Origin: Takakia lepidozioides
Taxonomy: Eukaryota; Streptophyta; Takakiopsida; Takakiales; Takakiaceae
Length of the DNA: 64,000 nt
Direction: 5' to 3'
NCBI GenBank assembly: GCA_030704615.1
Contig: CM060731.1
Location: forward strand, 40,858,001 to 40,922,000
In this document: one piece after another, positions 13,701-26,700 of the stretch
How positions within the stretch are numbered: the stretch's first letter is position 1
Layout of the letters: each line of letters starts with the position of its first letter
The notes under the pieces: generated by a model
Seen by the model: only the letters and a program-made list of their open reading frames with translations
What the model was told of the DNA's origin: nothing
The model's database searches: none
Position numbers and translations under genes: made by a program

Positions 13701-14632
13701 GCTGAAAGATGGGAAGAACACAATTTACAGCTTAGACAAGATATACAAGTTAACTGCTACTCGTAAATTCAACCCGTGTGAGAAAAATCAGGCAGAAAGC
13801 GTTTTCGTAGTTACACCCATCATAGGGTGGTGTAACACGGAAAACGCCAAAAGGTGGACAAACTAAATTCCGGTGGTACAGAGGTGACATCCTTCTCAGT
13901 GTCAGACTGCCTTTGCATGTTTATGCGACATCCACCTACATCGATACAGTCTTATTTCTCTACACAGATCAGAGGGATGGAGGAAACATGCGAGACAAAG
14001 CCATTCAAATTCCATGACACTATATACAGCTTCCTTTTTATCCAAAACTTACTGATCAGACATTGCCATTGGACTCGGGACAGCCCCTCCTCTGAAGGAT
14101 CCCGATCACCTATACGAGCACACTGCCCTCAACACTTCCAACCAGATCTAACATTTCCAAAATTTGAGGCCAAAACTTCGAATCCCAAACACAAATTAAC
14201 AAAGGAGGACATGCGACTCGTACTCTTAGAGGACACCATCCTCGCTCCGTACACAGGAGGCCTGGTTGAGATCGTCGCCTGTGCAACCAAATGATTTGCA
14301 GATCCAACACCAAAACACCGGGCCCCTGTCCTATCAGACAATCCCGCAAAGCTCCTATGCAGCCTGCCTACCGAGAATTCAGAATGCAGCAAAGCGCCGT
14401 GTGACCGCAAACCAGTCTTCACAGAGACGAACCCCCCGGCAGGTCCCACTGCAGAAGTGGCAGCTGCGCCCGACAACAATAAGCCCCGGGGTAATGCCTG
14501 TGAGCACAATGGTGCCGAGAGTGACAAGGCAGTCCCAGACGAACAAATCTGAGAGCACACAGCAGGCAGTTGCATGAGCCTGGCCGACTTGCACAGACGG
14601 ATCCTGGATAACACCGTCGCCTTGTGCATCAT
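4701..14632 (-). CDS. ACO: Aconitate hydratase, mitochondrial-type precursor (20 exons)
   Basis: The enzyme interconverts citrate and isocitrate through cis-aconitate (TCA and glyoxylate cycles). Exons on the minus strand: 14632-14224, 13695-13597, 12543-12383, 11757-11665, 11170-10985, 10845-10684, 10390-10246, 10074-9932, 9639-9583, 9292-9213, 8953-8878, 8711-8526, 8381-8314, 8068-7950, 7369-7248, 6873-6775, 6361-5885, 5770-5672, 5304-5062, 4769-4701. All introns are GT..AG and every phase agrees, giving 3,093 nt and 1,030 aa (Arabidopsis ACO2/ACO3 have about 990). The [4Fe-4S] cysteines are in place: TSCTNTSNP (about residue 574) and GYGCTTC (about 640 and 643). The swivel-domain motifs SRDWAAKGP and [14 protein letters not shown] are intact. 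The first 130 or so residues are Ser/Ala/Arg-rich with few acidic residues, as in a mitochondrial presequence. An in-frame Met (MVSSKSNPF) sits where cytosolic forms begin. The exon 1 donor (GTACGA) is the least certain junction. Confidence 0.96.
12597..13094. repeat. 249-bp tandem duplication in aconitase intron 2
   Basis: Two adjacent copies (about 12597-12845 and 12846-13094) are offset by exactly 249 bp and differ at only a few bases (for example AAACTCACC versus AAACTCGCC, and CACACGAAG versus CACATGAAG). The near-identity marks a recent duplication. It lies wholly within the intron between exons 2 and 3, so the coding sequence is unaffected. Confidence 0.93.
13479..13498. repeat. Poly-C tract (20 C)
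   Basis: An uninterrupted run of 20 cytosines lies in aconitase intron 2. It is prone to length variation and to sequencing error. Confidence 0.9.
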
Positions 14633-15070
14633 GCGACCCCCTCAGATTGTGGACGCAGACGACAACCCCACGCCCCCTACATGCCCTACCCTGAATCCAC
14701 GCCCTCCCTGGCACGCCTCTCAAAAGCCTAGATTCCTCCACTTTTCACCGCTTTTCTCCGTCACACGCGATCTCCTCGCAACCTCTTCTCCTTCGCTCTC
14801 CCTCACTCTCGCTTCCTCTCTCTCCTTCAGACTTCTGTGCGAGACACACCCCCCGCACGTGTCATCCCGGGTCGCCCGGCCCCCCACCGCCCGGCCATCC
14901 GGAATCCGCACCGCGGCACCGGGTGTGTCGATTAATATTTCACCAAATTAAACCCTGTCGACGGCACTCGTCAGCGTCAAAAGAGCCGAAAAGAATTATC
15001 CCATATCGTTTGGCATCAGCCACACCCTGCAAGTGCGCGAATTAAGAGGCGCCACGGTGCCTGCGTGCAT

Positions 15071-15237
15071 GGATCCGTGGTCCCTACGCTTTTACTCCAG
15101 ATGAAAGTACCTACCGGTTCCTGATGAGCCCGAGTCTTGTTCATCCCTTCCGATGATATCCGTGGTCCCGACGTCCCGACGCTTTTACTCCGGATGAAAG
15201 TACTTACCTACCAGTTCCTGATGAGCCCGACTCTCGT
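15071..15237. repeat. Direct repeat pair, about 70-80 bp
   Basis: The first copy (about 15071-15138) is repeated at about 15158-15237. Both contain ATCCGTGGTCCC, ACGCTTTTACTCC, GATGAAAGTAC and TTCCTGATGAGCCCGA, with small insertions in the second copy. This is a simple local duplication of unknown function, close to the aconitase promoter. Confidence 0.8.
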
Positions 15238-15919
15238 CGACCCGGGGTTGACCATATCCGTCCGTTGACTGGTGGGTCATCCAATGGGCTCCCCCTTGTG
15301 GAATCCGACTGGCAGTTCTTCATCCTCCGAAAACTCCTAGGGATGTGGACTTGTTAGTTGCTCAAAGGAATGAGAACGTACGAACAATGATGCAGAATCC
15401 TGCACTCCCCACTTTGGCGATTTCCTAGGGCCATGATCTGAGAGGCCTTCATCTTGAGCTGGTGAATTTTTCAAGTGGCATGAATCATACACAAGCAGAT
15501 TACAGATTCCCCTGGACTTGTCATGAGAGGAGATCGAAGACGACCTACTTATTTGGATACACTTATTTGGATACACTGCGTTTTCATGGCTTGGTTCTCG
15601 ATATCTTTTCTCTCTGGCTAGGGACTCGCTAGGGAGCCATGTTTTGTCAATTTGTGTGACCTTCCCTGACTGGAGCTTTCTCTCCTTTCTCGTGAAAGAG
15701 TTTCTCATCTGCGTCTCCTTGTGCATCATGTGCCATGTCTCTCCGATACATGATGTGATCCTCACCTCGACTCTTCTCGTCACTCCGGCTGCCTTTGAGC
15801 AAGAACGAGTCAGTCGTAGTTTGCACCTCATGCCAGTGTCAGCATAAGTGCACCTGTGTCCTGGTATAGGTGCTCTGACTGGCTCTGACACCTGCAATTT
15901 GTGCACATACATTCAGAAT

Positions 15920-16696
15920 TCAAAGCCAGGAACAAATTTCAACAAGGTAGTACAAAGCGCGTAGGATAACTTGATCACTAATCTTTTGGGGTCGCGTCTT
16001 CCCATGCTTCTGTGGACATTGCTCGGCACCCTCAGCAAGATCAGCGGCATCGGGCAGTTGCCCTGTTTTTCTTCTCTCCCCCATGCAACTTGCCTCGCAA
16101 AGTTGCAGTTGCGGGCTTGTTACCCTTCTCATTGAGACCTTCTCCGATAACGAGTGATAGCTTGTCATAGTTTCGTCGGACGTCTTTTTCACATTCTTAA
16201 CCAGATCAAGTGACTTGGTCGCTAACTTAGAAGGATTGGCACCGGTATGCTTTGAGTTTATGCACGAGAGAGCTTTTCCTTGCATGATGCCCTTGCTTTT
16301 GGCACCAGCAACATTTTCCTCTTTTCCTGTCAGTTGCATTCAATAGTCAGCCAAGCTTCGTTCCAACTCTTCTCGAGTACAGCTATCTCTATCTATTTCC
16401 GCTCGTGCAGTGTTTTCAGGATCGACTGTTCTTTGGTCGGTTGCACGTTCAGACACTTCTTCTCCCTCCCTCTTGTCCACATGAGCTCTGGCCAATGCAG
16501 CCATCGGTCGAGGGCCACTTCCTGAACTTGCAGTGCATATAATTTGCTCAGGGCTATCCTGGGAAGAAAAACTTAAAGAGCTACTACTGTATCCACCGCC
16601 CAAGGTTAAAGAAAAACCTCGTTCGAAGAGACTTGGAGGCCAGTTCATCACCATTGATGGTAGCTCGGATGGTAGACGAAAAAGGGACCGAACCAC
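15920..16696 (-). pseudogene. Unrecognised minus-strand coding remnant (one in-frame TGA)
   Basis: Two consecutive minus-strand frames (16696-16340 and 16339-15920) lie in the same phase, separated by a single TGA. Together they span 258 codons of hydrophilic, Ser/Glu/Arg-rich sequence. A third frame (15912-15337) follows in another phase. I recognise no domain. This may be a decayed gene, a gene with unrecognised introns, or chance. The TGA could have arisen from CGA by one transition. Confidence 0.25.
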
Positions 16697-16856
16697 ATAA
16701 TCTCAACCACCTCCGTCTATGTTGCCTGGAGATATCCGGTGATACAGAATTTTCCAATAGTTGTCTCATTTGATCAAATCCGCCGAATAGATCACCTCTG
16801 TGCCTACTCCTCTACCACGTCATGGAAGGCTGCACTCGCTCTCCGGACCATGCTTA

Positions 16857-17224
16857 GGATGTGAGATCGCTCTTATTCCTCCACCACCTCATGAAGCATG
16901 TGTCTCGTTCTCCCCACCATGCTTAATACGTTATATCGACTGCTATTATTCTTCGTGCAATTGTTGAGCCATTGTTGTCAACACAGCGCTCGAAGTAGAG
17001 TGGTAAACTTGTCAGATCACATCATTCCCAATTGCCACATGCCTAGATGGTTAGGATGTGCGGTCGTTTTTATTCCACCACCTCATGCACCATGCATCTC
17101 GTTCTCCCCACCATGCTTAAGACGTTAGATCGACTGATATTATTTTTCGTGCAATTGTTGAGCCATTGTTGTCAACACAGCGCTCGAAGTAGAGTGGTAA
17201 ACTTGACAGATCACATCATTCGTT
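16857..17224. repeat. 194-bp-offset direct duplication
   Basis: A block of about 174 bp (about 16857-17030) recurs at about 17051-17224. Shared segments include CTCGTTCTCCCCACCATGCT, CAATTGTTGAGCCATTGTTG and CGCTCGAAGTAGAGTGGTAA. The copies differ by scattered substitutions, and a more diverged third partial copy precedes the first near 16800-16856. Confidence 0.85.
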
Positions 17225-17520
17225 AGGCTTTGACCTTTGCAAATCTATATTCCAAAAGCAAATCTATATTACATTGAAGAGAGTTTGAGAGTAGTTCAAG
17301 CGAGTACCCTGCAGAATAACACAATGCCACAGAAGCGAAAGATTACGTAGAGAGAAATCTGCGAGGAAATCAGCAGAGAGAGAGAGTCCGCATTCCCGCC
17401 ACTACTTTCCATGTACGATTTCTGTATCTGTAAACATACTATACCTAAATACGGTAGGTACCTACGTGTGTATACCTACCTGCGTAGGCAGGTACCTAGT
17501 ACCTACTCCACAGTATATGT

Positions 17521-17708
17521 GAGAGAGAGAGAGGGAGATGGGGAGTTGATCGAGAAAGAGATGGGGGGAGAGGGAGATTTAGGTCGAGAAGATGGAAGGA
17601 AAAGGAAGGAATTTATCAAGACAGGAGAGGCTTTAGGTGAGAGATTTTGATGTATTTTTCACTCAAATAGAGACAGAGAGAGAGAGAGAAATGAAATGAA
17701 ATGAAATG
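17521..17708. repeat. GA-rich microsatellites and (ATGAA)n
   Basis: Several GA runs and a short ATGAA tetramer run (about 17688-17708) lie immediately upstream of the AAE19-like start codon. This is typical of a plant 5' UTR or core promoter. The purine bias creates open frames on both strands that are not genes. Confidence 0.7.
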
Positions 17709-17748
17709 GTGCAGATAGAGAGAGATTTTGATGCAGTGACGTTTGGAG

Positions 17749-20700
17749 ATGGAAGCGAAGGAAGAGGAAGCTGAGGTAATGGCGCCTTGCTGCCTCGTGC
17801 ACGCATTCTTCGACGTAGCTGCTCGGCGTCCTCGCCAGATTTCCATAATCCATGCGTCCGTTCTTCCCTATGGTCTCCGTAAGAAATTGGATAATGGCGG
17901 TGATGCAAGTTTGGGCGAACGAGAAAGGGAACGGAGTTGGGAGGGTTCTGGGAGCGAGGGTCTGAAATTTCCACAAGTGTACCCTGGAGATGTTGTATAC
18001 ACGTATGAGGAGCTTCAGTCAGCTGTTGAAATATTATCTCGTCGGTTGGCTCACGAATTTGCATTGAGCGACGATCAAGCATGCCAGAGTGTGCTACATG
18101 AAGGTGAGAGTGAAACAAGAAGATGATAACATCTTCTGTTTGCAATTGTCGCATTTTTTCTTAAGGCAATTGGCAATCATGCCAGTAGGTAGCTTGCAAG
18201 CCTCTCGACCGAAGACATGTGCAATCGTTGGATGCATTTCGAATGCAATTTGAATGCTGTCCTTCAATTTGGAAGTGGATGAACTCAGGGTTTAGGGGTC
18301 AGGGCGCAGGGAGAACCCTGTAGTCTTTTTCTGCTCTAGAGTCGTGGTACTTCAAGTGGCAGGCAGAGAGAATGTACACATACTGTGAACATCCACTTGA
18401 CATCTCCTTAAGAGCATAGTCCCCAGAGGACACTGACCCTCCTTGGGTTTCAGGCCACCGGGGGTCAATTTGAAATCCCCATAGCAGTTGGCACAGCTGA
18501 CAACAATCCAGTTACATGGGGTTTGAGTTACAGTTGCCCAGATCTTGTACTAGGTACGAGAAGAAAAATGATTCTCCACTGCAGGCGTCCATGTAGATGC
18601 ATGCCTAAGAGGGTAGGGAAAGTGGGCAGACTTGCTTTGCATCAATGTTACTATGGACTATGGACGTCCTGGTATAGCGTCCCACCAGTCCTGACCCTGC
18701 TCTTGTCATTCTCTTTTATCAGCCTGGCTTGCAGTGATGAGAGTGAGAAAATACTGATAAGAAGTTGTTTGCTGTAGCCTTAGTGATGAGAGAGAGAGAG
18801 AGAGAGCTTGATTCGATGCAGAGGTAGCAAATGGTATGCTAAGGAATGGGAATGTGCCAGGTGAGCAGATGGGGACCACGAGTACACAGCTGATATGCTT
18901 GCTTTCAACATGGGGCAGACTGCTCCTCAATCAAATTTATCCCATCCCCAGCAGAGCCAAGAGAAACCTGAATCCAGCCAAGCCTACTCACCGAAAAGAG
19001 TGGGAATCTGGACAGTACAATCGGCAGAGTATCTTGTCGCAGCACTTGCAGTCCTCAAAGCAGGGGGGGCCTTTTTCCCGTTGGATCCGTCATGGCCCTT
19101 GGGGAGAATTATTGCAGTGATCACAACTGCAAAGCCCTTCCTAGTTATTGGTTGCCAGCATGCCAGATGGGAGCCTGAGAGTCTTACAGTGGGTATAGCC
19201 AATGCATTGGATGCTGCCAGTTGTGCAGTCTTGTGGTTGCCAGAAGGCTTTGCAAAGGGTGGTGAGATGGGAAGAGTGGGCAAGAAAGGGGAAATGTGGC
19301 GTTGTGCTAGCAACCAGCAGCGCTCATTTTGCTATGTTCTGTATACCTCAGGGTCTTCTGGTATCCCTAAGGGTGTTTGCGGCAGCGAAGAAGGTAACAC
19401 TATTTAGCGGTCTTATGAGCCTTCTGTCACACTAATAGCATTAAATGAATATTGCAAAGAATACATGGAAGTTGCCATTGTTTCAATCTGCAATGGTTGT
19501 TTGTAGAGCTATCCGCTACATATTATCAGGCACGTTTTTTTTCAGTTTTGCTTGAATGTTGGAGTGTGACACTTCATCAACATGAAACCCTTGCAGATCC
19601 TCTTGCGAGTGCTTATTGCTGTCTACAACATAACATTTTAATCTATGATGACTTCATTTACTTATACATTGTGGTGATTTTCCGTTTGTCTACAATGGCT
19701 GTTGCTATCAACATATGGTTAGCCTTCTAAGGGTAGGCATTGCCTGGACTCAAATTTATAAAGAATAATGTACTCATGTCAAACGTTGAAATCTGGGAGC
19801 TTTTCTCATATATGCTGCTTGCTCAACTTTGCAGCGAGTCGGTCCTATCATCTGGCTTTCCCTAGTGGTACGTTGAAGACTTGGGGGAAGAAAGTCATTG
19901 GAATAGTGGCCAAATGCAGGTTTGCTGAATCGACTCCAATGGATGGAGAAGGCATATCCATATCAGAGTGATGACATGGCATGCTTCAAAACTGCAGTGG
20001 GTTTCATCGATCATTTGACGGAGGCACTTGGGCCTCTACTTGCAGGCACACCCTTGCTTGTTCCTCCTCCTGACATGCTCAGGGAAAATCCTCTCGCTCT
20101 GCTCAGTTACATTGAGGTGGGTTTATCCGCTTTGCAGTGAAGGTTTTGTAATTCTTTTCACACAGTACAGTAGCCTACAGTCACAATATAATGGACAAGT
20201 TTGCTCCCTCTAAAGCTCCCTTTAATACCAGCCTCATAACTTCTTGATACTGGTGATGAATGATTGTAAGTAATGTAGTGTGCCAAGAGAAATATTGTTG
20301 GAGTACACAGGGTTTTCCCTAACCATGTGAATGGTATCAAAATCTCCTGTTGATAGTGTCATGATATACAATGTGGGGAACTCTATCTATGGCTTCCTAT
20401 CAGTGCCCGATTTTCGAGCACATGACTCTGACCAAGAGTCAGATATAACAAAAAAGAGAAAAGAAACATTCTGTTTGTTGTCTTCATGTGATTTGATGGA
20501 TTCAGAATTTTTGCTGGTAACATTGTTTGCAGGCATATGGCTTAACAAGAATAACGGCAGTCCCATCTTTGATGCGTGCCCTTCTTCCAGCCTTGCAAGT
20601 TGGGGAGGGACAGGCAGCTGCAAAGTCATTGCGTGTTCTTGTTATGAGTGGGGAACCCCTGTCTTATGGGCTATGGCAAGAGCTTCATTCACCACTGGGT

Positions 20701-23700
20701 CACACCACCATTTTGAACCTGTATGGCAGCACTGAAGTAGGGACTCTTCTCCTTCCTCTCCCCTGCCTTGATTTTACCCCAAGGAAACAGATGGATTATT
20801 TGTGCACAGGGATCTCCTCTTCATTTGTAGGATCATGAATGGCACAGTCCTCTCATGTCATGCCCGTTTTTTGCAGTAGGTGATGTCATAGAGAAATCAT
20901 GAACTGTTAGTTGCATGCAATCCACAGACTGGACAGGACCGTACTTGCATCACGATCTTCCATTTTTCTGCTTTTATTTTTGTTTTGCTTGCCTCATATG
21001 TTTGTCATGGATGTTTTATTAATGACTTGAGGGATTTGAGACTTATTTCCTCTGATTGCTGACACGCTTGTTCTACGCAGCTGTCAGGGGATTGCACGTT
21101 CTTTGACTGCACCACTTTAGGTGAGGTTCTATCACAAGAGCTAAAAGTCGGTGAGCAAGATAAAATGAGGAGTGTACCGATAGGGGAACCCATCAATGGC
21201 TGCTGGGTGTATATTGTTTCAGAAGATGGTCTTTTGGTAGATCCTGGTGAGGAGGGGGAACTTTGGGTGGGTGGTGTGGGAGTGGCACACGGTTACCTTG
21301 ATGATCCTGAGGGCACTCGGGAAAAGTTCTGGAATACACACAAATTTCCAATGTGGTCAGATTTTCTTCAATTGAACAATGGTGCCGAAGATGACAATGC
21401 TTCAAGTGTGACTGAAAGTTCAGCAGGAAAGTTGACTGGGCATCTTTTCAAAACTGGGGACAGGGCAAAGAAACTTGCTAATGGTAGCATTGCTTTGCTT
21501 GGGAGGATTGATCGTCAGATCAAGATTCGTGGACATCGAATAGCCTTGGAAGACATTGAGATCAATCTGGAAGAGCACCCACAGGTGAAATGTGCTGCAG
21601 TCTCCCAACACCCGGGTCCAAATGGTGAAATGCATCTGGTGGCTTATGTTGTACCCTTCAGCACAAGTCACCATCATAGCCCAAATGAGAGCGGGCTTAG
21701 TGAGGACAATGTACTCCCAGGCGGGCTGGATGGACAAAATCTACAAACTGCTTTGAGGCAATGGTTGGCAGAGAGACTGCCAGTGGTGATGGTACCTACC
21801 CAGTTTATCATGTTAAAAGCTATGCCTTTGACTGCTTCAGGGAAGGTGAACTACCTTGCTCTTCCCCACCCAGTTCCGTTTCCACTGGCCTCCAGTGATA
21901 CAGTTGGTAAAGACAAGGAAGGACAGTTGCAAGGAGTTGAATACATAAGAGAGGTGAGTTGACTTTCTATTTTCCTTACAAGTGCTCTCTGAAGATTTCT
22001 GATGTTTGCTAGGGTTCAGGTGCGAGCATACCTTTCATTTACTGCTCTACTGTGTTGTTTGTCTGATTCCCCACACAACAGACTAAGTAGGAAGGCAATT
22101 TTGTTAATCTCTGCTGGAATAGAGCTTATGGACAAGAACACGTGAAATCAAAGAAACCACTACAAAACCAGGCCTACATTGCTGCCTCACAGTGTTAGCC
22201 CCTCCTGAAGGTAATCTGATGAGCTCTTCTGGTCTTCATAAGTAACAAATATGAGCACCCTCTGAAAAGACAGCCATATCTCATCTAATCGCACTTACAC
22301 ATTGTCAACAGTCGCAGGGTGAAAGCTGCGCAAACCCTTTCCTCTTCTTGTATAGTAAGCCATCTCTCAGAGGTGGGCCCTTTCAGATATACTAATTGGG
22401 TGAGAGACTGGGACAGGTTTTTGTGCATGTTCTGGGAGCTGAGAAAGTTGCAGCTTCCGACAACTTTTTTGCAGTTGGGGGAACATCCATATCCGCAGCA
22501 CATGCGGCGTACATGCTTGGTGTTGACATGCCTTTGCTGTACACATATCCAACAGCCATGGACCTTCACAGGGCTATTTCCTTGTACAAAAGTGAGATAC
22601 CTTCTGTTATTGAGAGTGAAGGCCATTGCACTGGAGGACTGTCAAATGACTTTGTAATAACACAAGAAGACGAGCAAGAAGTTTTCCTATCTACAACTGA
22701 CAGAGAAGATTATAATAGCAGCAGGAAGAAAGTACACTCTATGCGGAAGTTGGCTTCACAAGTAGACAGAGATGGAAAGCCAGCAGGTAAGGATGGGATG
22801 CTGAGAAGTAATGGCTCAGCAGGCTCAATAGATGATTGGCAAGAGAACAAAGAAGCACATGTTGCAAAGAGCATCACTGAAAAGGAAAAGCAATATACTA
22901 ACCGACTTCTTGGCTCCATGGACTGTCAAATGGACAGAAGACAGTATATAATACCTGGCCTTGTGGAGGTACAAAATGTCGTTGATGAGCCTCTCACTGA
23001 CTCTTCATCATATCTGAAACGAAGACATGAGCATGACGACTCTAGTATTGGTGAGATGACGCAGAATGCTTGGCCCTCTCTCATCTGCATGCATGTACCA
23101 ACAGCCTTTGTACGATGCAACAGATTGGTATGCTTAGTTTCCCACATCCATTCCTCAGCATTTCATAGTCAACAGCTGTTGCTCAAGCACAGGCGTGGTG
23201 GAGGATCCTGGAGTTTGCAACAGCAGTGGAAAGTCTCTCTTCAGTCTTGTGTGGATGCATCACCACTATTGGTGGTGCAGGACAACTTATGCCGCTTGTT
23301 CATTGGCTCTCACTCTCACAACTTCTTGAGTGTGGATGCTGTCAGGTCTCTCCTTTCACACTACTTGGTGGTGGGGTTTTTTCTTTGTGGGCAGCATGTT
23401 CTGTATCTGCATTTGCTGCATCTGTGAAGAGCAAGAGACAGAGGAAAGGAAGTATTGCTTGTATCATGGTAGATAGAATCTAAATCAGCAGCATGTTACT
23501 GATCAGCTGAAATGGGAAAGGCTTGTAATGCTGGTAAAGGGAATGTGTGAATGCCCATGTGTGCCCCTTCTGATGTTTTTTGAGAAATGTTTTCACCTAC
23601 CTTATTTGAGGTCGTTTCTAGCAAACGATCTTACGTTTGGGTTTGTCTTGGTATCAGTGGGGAAGTGCAGTGGGAGGCTCGTTTGGGAGGAAGGGTTGAG

Positions 23701-26700
23701 TCAACTGCTGCTGTAACCCGTGATTTCACTCAGGTATATGGGTTTCTATTTATCTCCCCAGCAATCAATCATGGGTGCCAGATTACATTTATATTCTCAA
23801 GTGTAAGGATTTGCAGTCAACCTGGAGGACTGTTAGGTCCCCCTGGCTCGATCTCCCTCTTTCCAAGATGAGTGCTTAAGAGTTGCCCCTCTTGTTTAAC
23901 TAGCATTACTTGCTAGTCTCCAAGTTCATCCAGGGCACTTAGCTGTGGTGTGGGGGTGGAGTTTTAGGTTGGACTCCTGGTCTGAAGTCTTCCTGTCCTC
24001 TAAGATGATAGTTGGATCAATTTGAGATGTCATCCTGTCCTCTTAGATAGCTAGTCGGATGGAATTGAGATATTCTATGGTGCTGCTGTAGGTGGTTGTC
24101 GGCTGCTATGATGGTTTGATCTACTTCTTTGATTTTTGGAGCGGCCAGAAAGTATGGAGCTTCAATGCTGGAGGCGAGGTACCAACTAACCATGCTGCAA
24201 GGATTTCCTGTCACCAGTGTATTTGAGAACTGTTTTGACACCTGAGAGCAGTATGATTGATGTCATTGGGTTAACCATGTGGAGCTAGCTATCTCTACTT
24301 GTGTCACTTGGGCCCTTTGGGCCTCCCACAGGCATAGTAACTAGTTCTCTCTTTCTTTCCTTCTTTCTGACTTGTTGAGACAAATGCTTGATTTCAAATT
24401 TCTATTCATACACAAGGAGGTTACTGTTTTTCTCTCGATGACGGTTCTCACTAGCACTAATTGGCAGGTTAAGTGTCAACCGGCTCTCGATACTTGGCAA
24501 GGTTTGATCTGGTAGGTGTCAATTCACCTCTTTAAGAGATTTGTGTTTCCATTATTGTCAAGTAGGGTTCAAATTGGGTCTTGAAGAGTATTATGGCTTT
24601 TGGTCATGACCAATGGTCCTGAGAGTCGCAGTTATTGTTAAGCTGATGAATAGGAGGGGGCAAGGGAGAGTGCACTCACATATTGAAACATACAGACAGG
24701 CATTTCTTGATTCACAAAGGTATCTACCTTTTGAGCTTGATTTACCAGTTTTGTGGAGATCATGGCAGGTGCGGGTCCCACAGTCACCACATCTACGCCC
24801 TGGATGCAACAGTGCAAACCTGTGTATGGCAGCATTCGTGTGCTGGGAGTATATTTGGCGCACCAGCTTTTGACCAAGTGTGTACTATCACAGCTGTCTC
24901 TTGAAGCTCTAAATTTGTTTTCTTTTAAATCTCCCGTGCAGTTGTACTTCCTTGTTCATTGGGATGGACTTGCCCACTCTGTCTCTCACAGAGTGTGCAT
25001 CTATGCCATTCAGGGTATGTCGTAGAGAATGTTTGCAGGGAGCAGTCAAAGACTACACACTTGTATATGTGCACCTTTGTCTTTAAGTTGTACTTTTGCA
25101 AAGAAGATGACAGGGGCCTGTTGCAGGAATGTGATGAAGTGCTTTTGAACTGTTCAGGTCCGAAAGATGGTGTATGTGGCAGCCACAAATGGGCTAGTGA
25201 CGGCCATAAAGTCAGAGGTACAAAGGAAGGGTAGAACCTGTTTTGATAGAGTTGCAAGTCTGCATTTACAAAACTTATAATATGATGTTTTTCCCCTCAA
25301 ATGGTGGGGCAGATATTCAGTTTATAGGGTGAGAATTCTTTCTATCTAAAAGGGGCTCCAGGAACCTCAAGAGCAAGGCTTGCTTATCTCATATTTGTTT
25401 AGGCAGTCTATCAATTCGCTAATAAGATTGGACAAGGCATACAAGTTCAGCATTCTCAACGTCTGCACCTGTACATGTTTGCTGAACAGACAGGTCGGAT
25501 GGAGTTAACATTTTCTGGTCATAGAATCAAGATTCCTGTAGCCATGATTATGATGCATTAGTGCTGTTTATTTGATGCCAAGAAGTTTGTGCATAGGCTT
25601 TTTAGGTTGACTTTTTCGGAGGCTTGTTATTGGGTTGGCAGCCATCAGTGCATGTAGCATGGACATATGCGTGTGGGGCCCCAGTCTTTGGATCCATAGC
25701 AGTGGATGCATCCACAGGCCTTGGTATGTTTTGATTTTGTCTTCTAACCAACTATAACCGTAATTAACCACGGTCTCTAAAATAACAAATGCTATAAAGT
25801 TTCCTGTATTTTGTGTAAAAATTCAACCAAAAGGCCTTATAAGGATTTTCTGCAGGCTTCCATGTTGACACAGATGACAGAGGAGGCCATTATTATATGG
25901 TGTGGTTCAGAAGTACCAGGGGATGGGAGGTGATGCTGGAGTAGAGAGGCAGGCCTTAATTCAAATTTTGTGAACAAAGAGATGTTTGTGATAGTCCAGG
26001 TAGAAGACTGGACGGAACAAGGTTTTATGAAATTGGTTTAGATGATATGAGATTAGATGTGTCGTAGAGGAATTTGATGAGGCGTCTTAAAGTGGGTGTC
26101 CCATTGAGATGTAAATCAGTCATTTTTTCTGAGGTGGGTGTATTATTCGTTGCGGGGAACAGTGCTCTGCACATCAGTGAATGCCAGCATTACTGCTCTT
26201 ACCTCCGATGGCTCACTTGCTTGGCAGGTGTGCATGTCCTCCCCCCTCAAGCTCACATATGGTGTACTTGTCTGGCTTCAGTGCATATAAATCTTGGACT
26301 GGAATCTGTTTTGCTGTTGCCCTCTTTTAACTTTCAGCCCTGCAGTGTTTGCGCTGAAGGGGTAGATGACAAGGAGGGCCACTTTTAATTGGCTTGGACT
26401 TGCACGGGTTATACGGGATACCTACACACCATCCATTATTTTCAAAGCTGTCTGACTTGACATTTTGTGTCATTGAACTACAGGCTATGACGGATGGTCC
26501 GATCTTTGCTGGAGCTTGCATCTCTTCTGCTCTACCTTCCCAGGTATATTCCTTTCAGATTCTATTTTCCACTGATGCTTTCACGTTTACAGAAGTAACA
26601 ATCCTTTGTAAGCATGTTCTCTTTTGATTTTGAGCTTCTCGTATCATGGGACTAGCATTTGCTGTAGTCTGTCAGATCAGCCATTGAGATGCTGTTCTGT

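Larger units (their letters stand above)
14633..17748. promoter_or_regulatory. Divergent intergenic region, aconitase / AAE19-like
   Basis: About 3.1 kb separates the aconitase start codon (leftward) from the AAE19-like start codon (rightward), so both promoters must lie here. The first few hundred bases upstream of aconitase are CT-rich on the plus strand (14755-14830). Upstream of AAE19 there are GA repeats and a palindromic GTAGGTACCTAC cluster (17455-17510). No TATA box could be assigned with confidence. The region also holds two local duplications and a doubtful minus-strand coding remnant, listed separately. Confidence 0.5.

Noticed and set aside
15121-15225. CTGATGAG at 15121 and 15218, the core of a hammerhead ribozyme, in both copies of the direct repeat
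   Set aside because: No GAAAC strand follows at the distance needed for stem II. The GATGAAAG that precedes each core is too close to form stems I and III.
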